A DNA stretch of 64,000 nt from Pycnococcus provasolii (lineage: Eukaryota > Chlorophyta > Pseudoscourfieldiophyceae > Pseudoscourfieldiales). Of the stretch, positions 60,301-64,000 are shown one piece after another. A program made the position numbers and the translations under genes. The DNA is taken from contig CP150585.1 in NCBI GenBank assembly GCA_049487715.1, positions 1 to 64,000 of the forward strand, read 5' to 3'. Numbering within the stretch: the stretch's first letter is position 1; each line of letters starts with the position of its first letter. The notes under the pieces were generated by a model, which saw only the letters and a program-made list of their open reading frames with translations, was not told the origin of the DNA and searched no databases.

Positions 60301-62783
60301 CAGCTCTGCAAGCGCCCCAGCACGCTCCGGGTCGCGTGACGTGCGCCCGTACTGAAATCCACGTTCCACCACCTCGTACGACACGTGGGCAACCACCGTC
60401 TCCGGCTCGAGAGGGAGCCGCACGACGACGTTGGACTGCGTTGGATTGAGCGCGTCGTAGTACCCGCGCTGCATGTCGCGAAGCGTGTAAGGCCCCCACT
60501 CGGTTCCAAATTTCACGACATACCATTCGAGTCGGTCGAGCGGTCCGGGTGGTGGAGGTGGAGGCGTCCATCCCATGCAAACGGTGTCGCCGGTGCCCAC
60601 GAACGTGTCAGCGCCTGGCCTGTTCTGCGGGAAGTACACGTCCGGCGAACAGCGCACGGCGGGATGCCAGCACTCTCGAATTGTGCAGACCAGGGCATTC
60701 CACGGCTGTTCTTCGAGCGCCACGCCTGTCGCGTCTTCGATCGCGTCCGCGATCACGACGGGCATGCATCCACCGCTCTGATGCGCCTGGTGCGATGGCA
60801 GCACGCCAAATCCCAGAGTTTGCAGCGTGTACCTGACGGTTGCGTTCTCAAACACCTCGCCAGCGGCACAGCTCGAGCAGTTTCCGTCGCATACACCGCA
60901 CGGGTCGTCGAGCTTCATCGAGAACGGAACGCCGTCGCATCCAGCGCACGTGCTGTTCTCGTATCCCCATCCAAGGCACTCGCCGCACGCGTCGAATCGT
61001 TCGTTCCACAATGCGGTGCGATTGGCGGCGAGCATGTTCTTCCACACCGACGGCGCGCGTATCTGAGCATCCTTCATGGATTTGTAGGTGACGTTGTTCG
61101 CCTCGTCGTAGTAAAAGAACGGCGAGTCGTCGCCTTGGAAGAGGTCTTGAAAGCACGCATCGGCGGTGGTGGCATTTCCATCGCAGTCGCAGCACACGTC
61201 GTACACGAGCCCGGAGTTGGCGACGCCGTCACATCCGTTGCACGTGATGTTCCACAGTCCCATGTCAATGTCGGACAGATCGCGGCAGACGTCGCACGCA
61301 TCGCGTTGCTTGCCTGAGTTGGGAACTCCGTCGCAGCCGCAGCACCCACCCTCCCCGGCGTCGCACGCGGCGCGGAAAGCGGCGGGATCGGAGCATCCGC
61401 TTGACACCATGCCAAACCAGTCGTCTCCCGGCGGCTCTTCGAGAAGAGGGTCGTTGGGATTGTACGCTTCGCGCAGCGCCAGCACGCGTTCTATGGTGAG
61501 CATGCGCGGATCGTCGCTGCCGTAGCACGCGTCGAACACCTTTCCCGAGTTGGGAATGCCGTCGCAGCCACGGCACGTGCTGTTGTCTCCACCGCACACG
61601 CCACACACGTCCACAAGTCGGTTGAGGCCGCCGCATATGCCGCAGTCGTCGTACACGAGTCCGCCAAATCCCACGGGCGTCTCTCCGTCACATCCCACGC
61701 ACGTGCTGTTGTCTCCGCCGCATATGCCGCAGACGTCGCGCGGCGGCACAAAAAATGTGTCGTTCCTTTCCCCAAACCAGTCACTCCAGCACTTCCCGTC
61801 GTCGTCGGCGGATGGATGCGAGAGTTTTTCCAGCGCTTCCAAGAGTGAATTTGCGACGGCGTTGAACATTTCCGTGATGCGCGTGTCCGCATCGAACTGG
61901 AGCGTGTTCGCGGACAGCACCTGCACGTCGGTGAGGTACTCGACGGCGCGCGCGTACGCCTGCGCGGCTTGGTCGTACAGGTTGAGAGCAACCGTTTGAT
62001 TGATGGGTGGTGCCGACCCGGGTGCGTAGTACGGATTTTGGTTTCCGCCCACGTAGTCGACGCAATCGCAGCAGAAGTTGATGATGGCGTTTCCGTGCGC
62101 CGTTCCCTTGCAGTCGCAGCACGGCGACCGCGTCTCCGCGCTGAGTACGTTCCCTGAGACTCCCACGCACCCCGGCCCGTCGCATATTCCGCAGTCGTCG
62201 AATTCCTTTCCGCTGAACGGTTCGCCGTCGCACCCGACGCAGCTGACGTCAAACTTCGGGTCTGTCGGCTCTAGGCAGAGTCCACACACGTCTGTCGTTG
62301 AGAGGCCGTTCGGCACACCCGCGCAGTCGACGCAGCTCTGGTTGAAGAGCGGGTTTGACGGTTCGAGGCAGATTCCGCACGCGTCGTCGAAGAACCCTGA
62401 GTTGGGACTTCCGTCGCATCCGAGGCAGGTTGAGTTGTCTCCGTTGCACACGTTGCACGAATCACGCATTTGCGAGTACGAGTACGCTTCTGCGGCGTAA
62501 ATCATAATCACGTCGTTGTCACCACTTGAGGAGGAGGAGGAGGATGTTGAGGGTGTGAAGTGCAAGGAGGAGGTTGACGATGAGGATGACGATGAAGTGA
62601 AAGCTCCACCACCACCAGGTGCTCCGGAACTATCCGGAACTGACTGCGCAAGAGCGAAGAAACCGTTGGAAGATGAAGAACCACCCCCATACAGAGGTCT
62701 TAAAGGTGAAGAAGAAGTAGTCGTTGAGAAAAAAATGACAGTGCTGCTGTTAAGAAACTAAACGTCATAAAAGCAATCATCAT
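57388..62783 (-). CDS. Large Cys-rich repeat secreted protein (frame break near the start)
   Basis: The main frame (57388 to about 62757) has no ATG near its start. An ATG at 62783 opens MMIAFMTFSFLTAALSFF, a good signal peptide, but in another frame; a one-base slip in the A7 run at 62729-62735 (T7 in coding sense) would join them. A single-base sequencing error or a true frameshift is possible. The N-terminal third is about ten repeats of the type 'CGVCGGDNSTC.GCDG.PNSG...D.C', dense in Cys, Gly and Asp. A GYF-like segment (LEWYVVKFGTEWGPYTLRDM) follows, then a region with many N-x-T sites, beta-rich domains and a C-terminal domain. Total about 1,790 aa. Probably a cell-wall or matrix protein; no TM helix seen. 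Confidence 0.8.
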
Positions 62784-63610
62784 GGTTTCTTCTTTGAAGA
62801 TGTTCTTCTTCTTCTTCTTCTGAGTCGTTCGAGTTCGAGTTCTTCTTCTTCTAGGATTAACATTATCATACCCAACCGCATGATCATCCTACCCATCGAC
62901 ATGCTATTAATATATATATATTCAGAGTAAATAAAGCTCACAGATCACACAAAACCGCACGAAACATCAAACGAGCATTACGGCCAGGTGAGCCTCACAA
63001 CATCTGTGCATTTATTTACTGTATTTGCATGCTGGAGAAGACCGCCATGCATTCTATTATTCTGGGCTCTGCCCGAGTGAACATGAAAATAATGTCGGAA
63101 ATGAAATGGGGAACTGCTGTCAAGAGTCAAGAGGAGGGGAGGAGCCCTTATTAAACCCCGAAACATGAAATTAGGAACCTCTCAGATGGCAAACCCCGAA
63201 TAAATAACGCATGCCATTTGTATCGTCCCAAGCCCAAGCAGAGGGGGATCCCAAGCACAAGCACAAGCTCGAAGAAGGTCGCACCGTCGACGGGTTAGAC
63301 TTTAAAAGGTCACCCGGTGGACCTTGGTACTTGGAAGGATCCCCAAGCAAGCGCAAAGATGGATGCTAACCAATGCTACCGGGTAAGATACTGCCTCTTT
63401 GCTTGGACTCCCCCACCCCACCCCCAAGCCCTCTCGGACAGCCCTCCCTGTTCTCTCGGATTTTAGTTTGGGTTAGGGTGAGGAAAAGCCACCTGGAAAA
63501 GCCTTGGAGAAGATATTCAAGATACGAATCATCTTTGTCATTCTTTCTTTCAAGAGTCGGTCGGTCTGTGTGATTATTCGTATTGTATTACAAGGGCTCC
63601 ATATCATATC
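62784..63610. other. Upstream spacer of two divergent genes
   Basis: TTC-rich microsatellites (62806-62820, 62842-62852), a TATATATATA run near 62911-62922, then repeated CCCCAAGC or GGATCCC-like sequence (63220-63360). A single GGGTTAGGG occurs at about 63471, roughly 140 bp before the next ATG. ORFs here look like chance. Confidence 0.4.
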
Positions 63611-64000
63611 ATGGCGTCCGGGTCATCGAAGAAACGCAAGCATGTGACGACTCATGTGCCTGTGCATGTGGTGGAGCTTGAGGTTACGACGGTACAGGCG
63701 GGATTCCCGGGTGATTCCCCTGGTGGGGGTGAGGGTAAGGATGCAAGGGAAGCAGCAGCAGCAGCGGCAGCAGCAACAACAACAGCCGCGGCAGCAGCGG
63801 CGACGTTAACCGCCAACACGCAGCAGACTGCCACGCACCAAACGCACGAAGATTACAACAACAACAACAACAACAACGAAGAAACGCAGTACACGAGTCC
63901 AGGGTCGCAGCAGCAGCAGCAGCAGAAAAACAATAAACAACAACAAACGACGTCAAACAGCGCGAAAAAAGCAAGACAAAGGCAGGACTGGCAAACCATT
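63611..64000 (+). CDS. Low-complexity protein, 5' part only
   Basis: An ATG at 63611 opens a frame with no stop for exactly 130 codons to the window edge. It starts with SGSSKKRKHV, a basic cluster that could be a nuclear signal, then has Gly-rich, poly-Ala/Thr, poly-Asn (seven) and poly-Gln (six) stretches and another basic segment (KKARQRQDW) at the end. Such N-termini are common in nuclear regulatory proteins of algae, but no domain is visible and the function is unknown. It continues beyond the window. Confidence 0.6.
   Translation, partial: MASGSSKKRKHVTTHVPVHVVELEVTTVQAGFPGDSPGGGEGKDAREAAAAAAAATTTAAAAAATLTANTQQTATHQTHEDYNNNNNNNEETQYTSPGSQQQQQQKNNKQQQTTSNSAKKARQRQDWQTI

Noticed and set aside
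1-64000. CRISPR arrays, bacterial operons, rRNA or tRNA genes
   Set aside because: No spacer-repeat arrays, no ribosome-binding-site pattern, and no tRNA T-loop/acceptor pattern was recognised by eye; the window is eukaryotic.

Overview
The window is the left end of a chromosome of a small-genome photosynthetic eukaryote. It opens on 206 bp of telomere (C-strand CCCTAA, so TTAGGG-type). A chlorophyll-synthesis gene (plant-type divinyl reductase), plastid-type leader peptides, a tandem ArsA/GET3-like ATPase, and very long genes with no visible introns (up to 9.7 kb open) suggest a compact green-lineage picoalga (prasinophyte-like). The lineage is inference: TTAGGG telomeres also occur in other algal groups.

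Layout. 1-2712: telomere, then two tandem ~750-bp subtelomeric units separated by interstitial telomere arrays; the second unit is interrupted by a 691-bp foldback element. 2713-4990: gene-poor, with a 1.2-kb inverted-repeat element carrying a small basic ORF. 5011-29317: housekeeping block: RCC1-repeat protein, leucine-rich repeat membrane protein, Patched-like sterol-sensing transporter, then a divergent pair of giant genes, ATG2-like lipid-transfer protein (-) and BEACH-WD40 protein (+). 29318-40835: small beta-rich protein, copper chaperone for SOD (-), plastid Cu/Zn superoxide dismutase (+), tandem ArsA ATPase (-), a Gly-rich membrane protein whose reading frame breaks in a G-rich run, signal peptidase SEC11 (one clear 156-bp intron), divinyl reductase (-). 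40836-43614: a dispersed repeat split by a very young 1,728-bp Copia-type LTR element (identical 259-bp LTRs, 5-bp target duplication), which has lost most of pol. 43615-49726: a Cys-loop receptor-like channel, a relic of an MscS-type channel, a PI-synthase-like enzyme, then retroelement debris. 49985-62783: two very large secreted/surface proteins, a polymorphic-membrane-protein-like beta-helix protein (+) and a Cys-rich repeat protein (-). A low-complexity gene runs off the right edge (63611-64000).

Themes. The interior combines membrane traffic and lipid genes (ATG2, BEACH, Patched, SEC11, tandem ArsA, PI synthase) with plastid and redox genes (divinyl reductase, CCS, SOD). CCS and its presumed client SOD are divergent neighbours. 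The most unusual observations are: an algal pentameric ligand-gated-channel-like protein with a possible SAM-type domain; a repeat family found in the same orientation just beyond the stop codon of three different minus-strand genes; a foldback element whose empty site is preserved in the neighbouring tandem copy; a young LTR element whose empty site is preserved at a related locus; and two genes whose N-terminal coding requires a frameshift or tiny intron.

All calls come from reading the sequence by eye. No database search was run; family names rest on recognised motifs.
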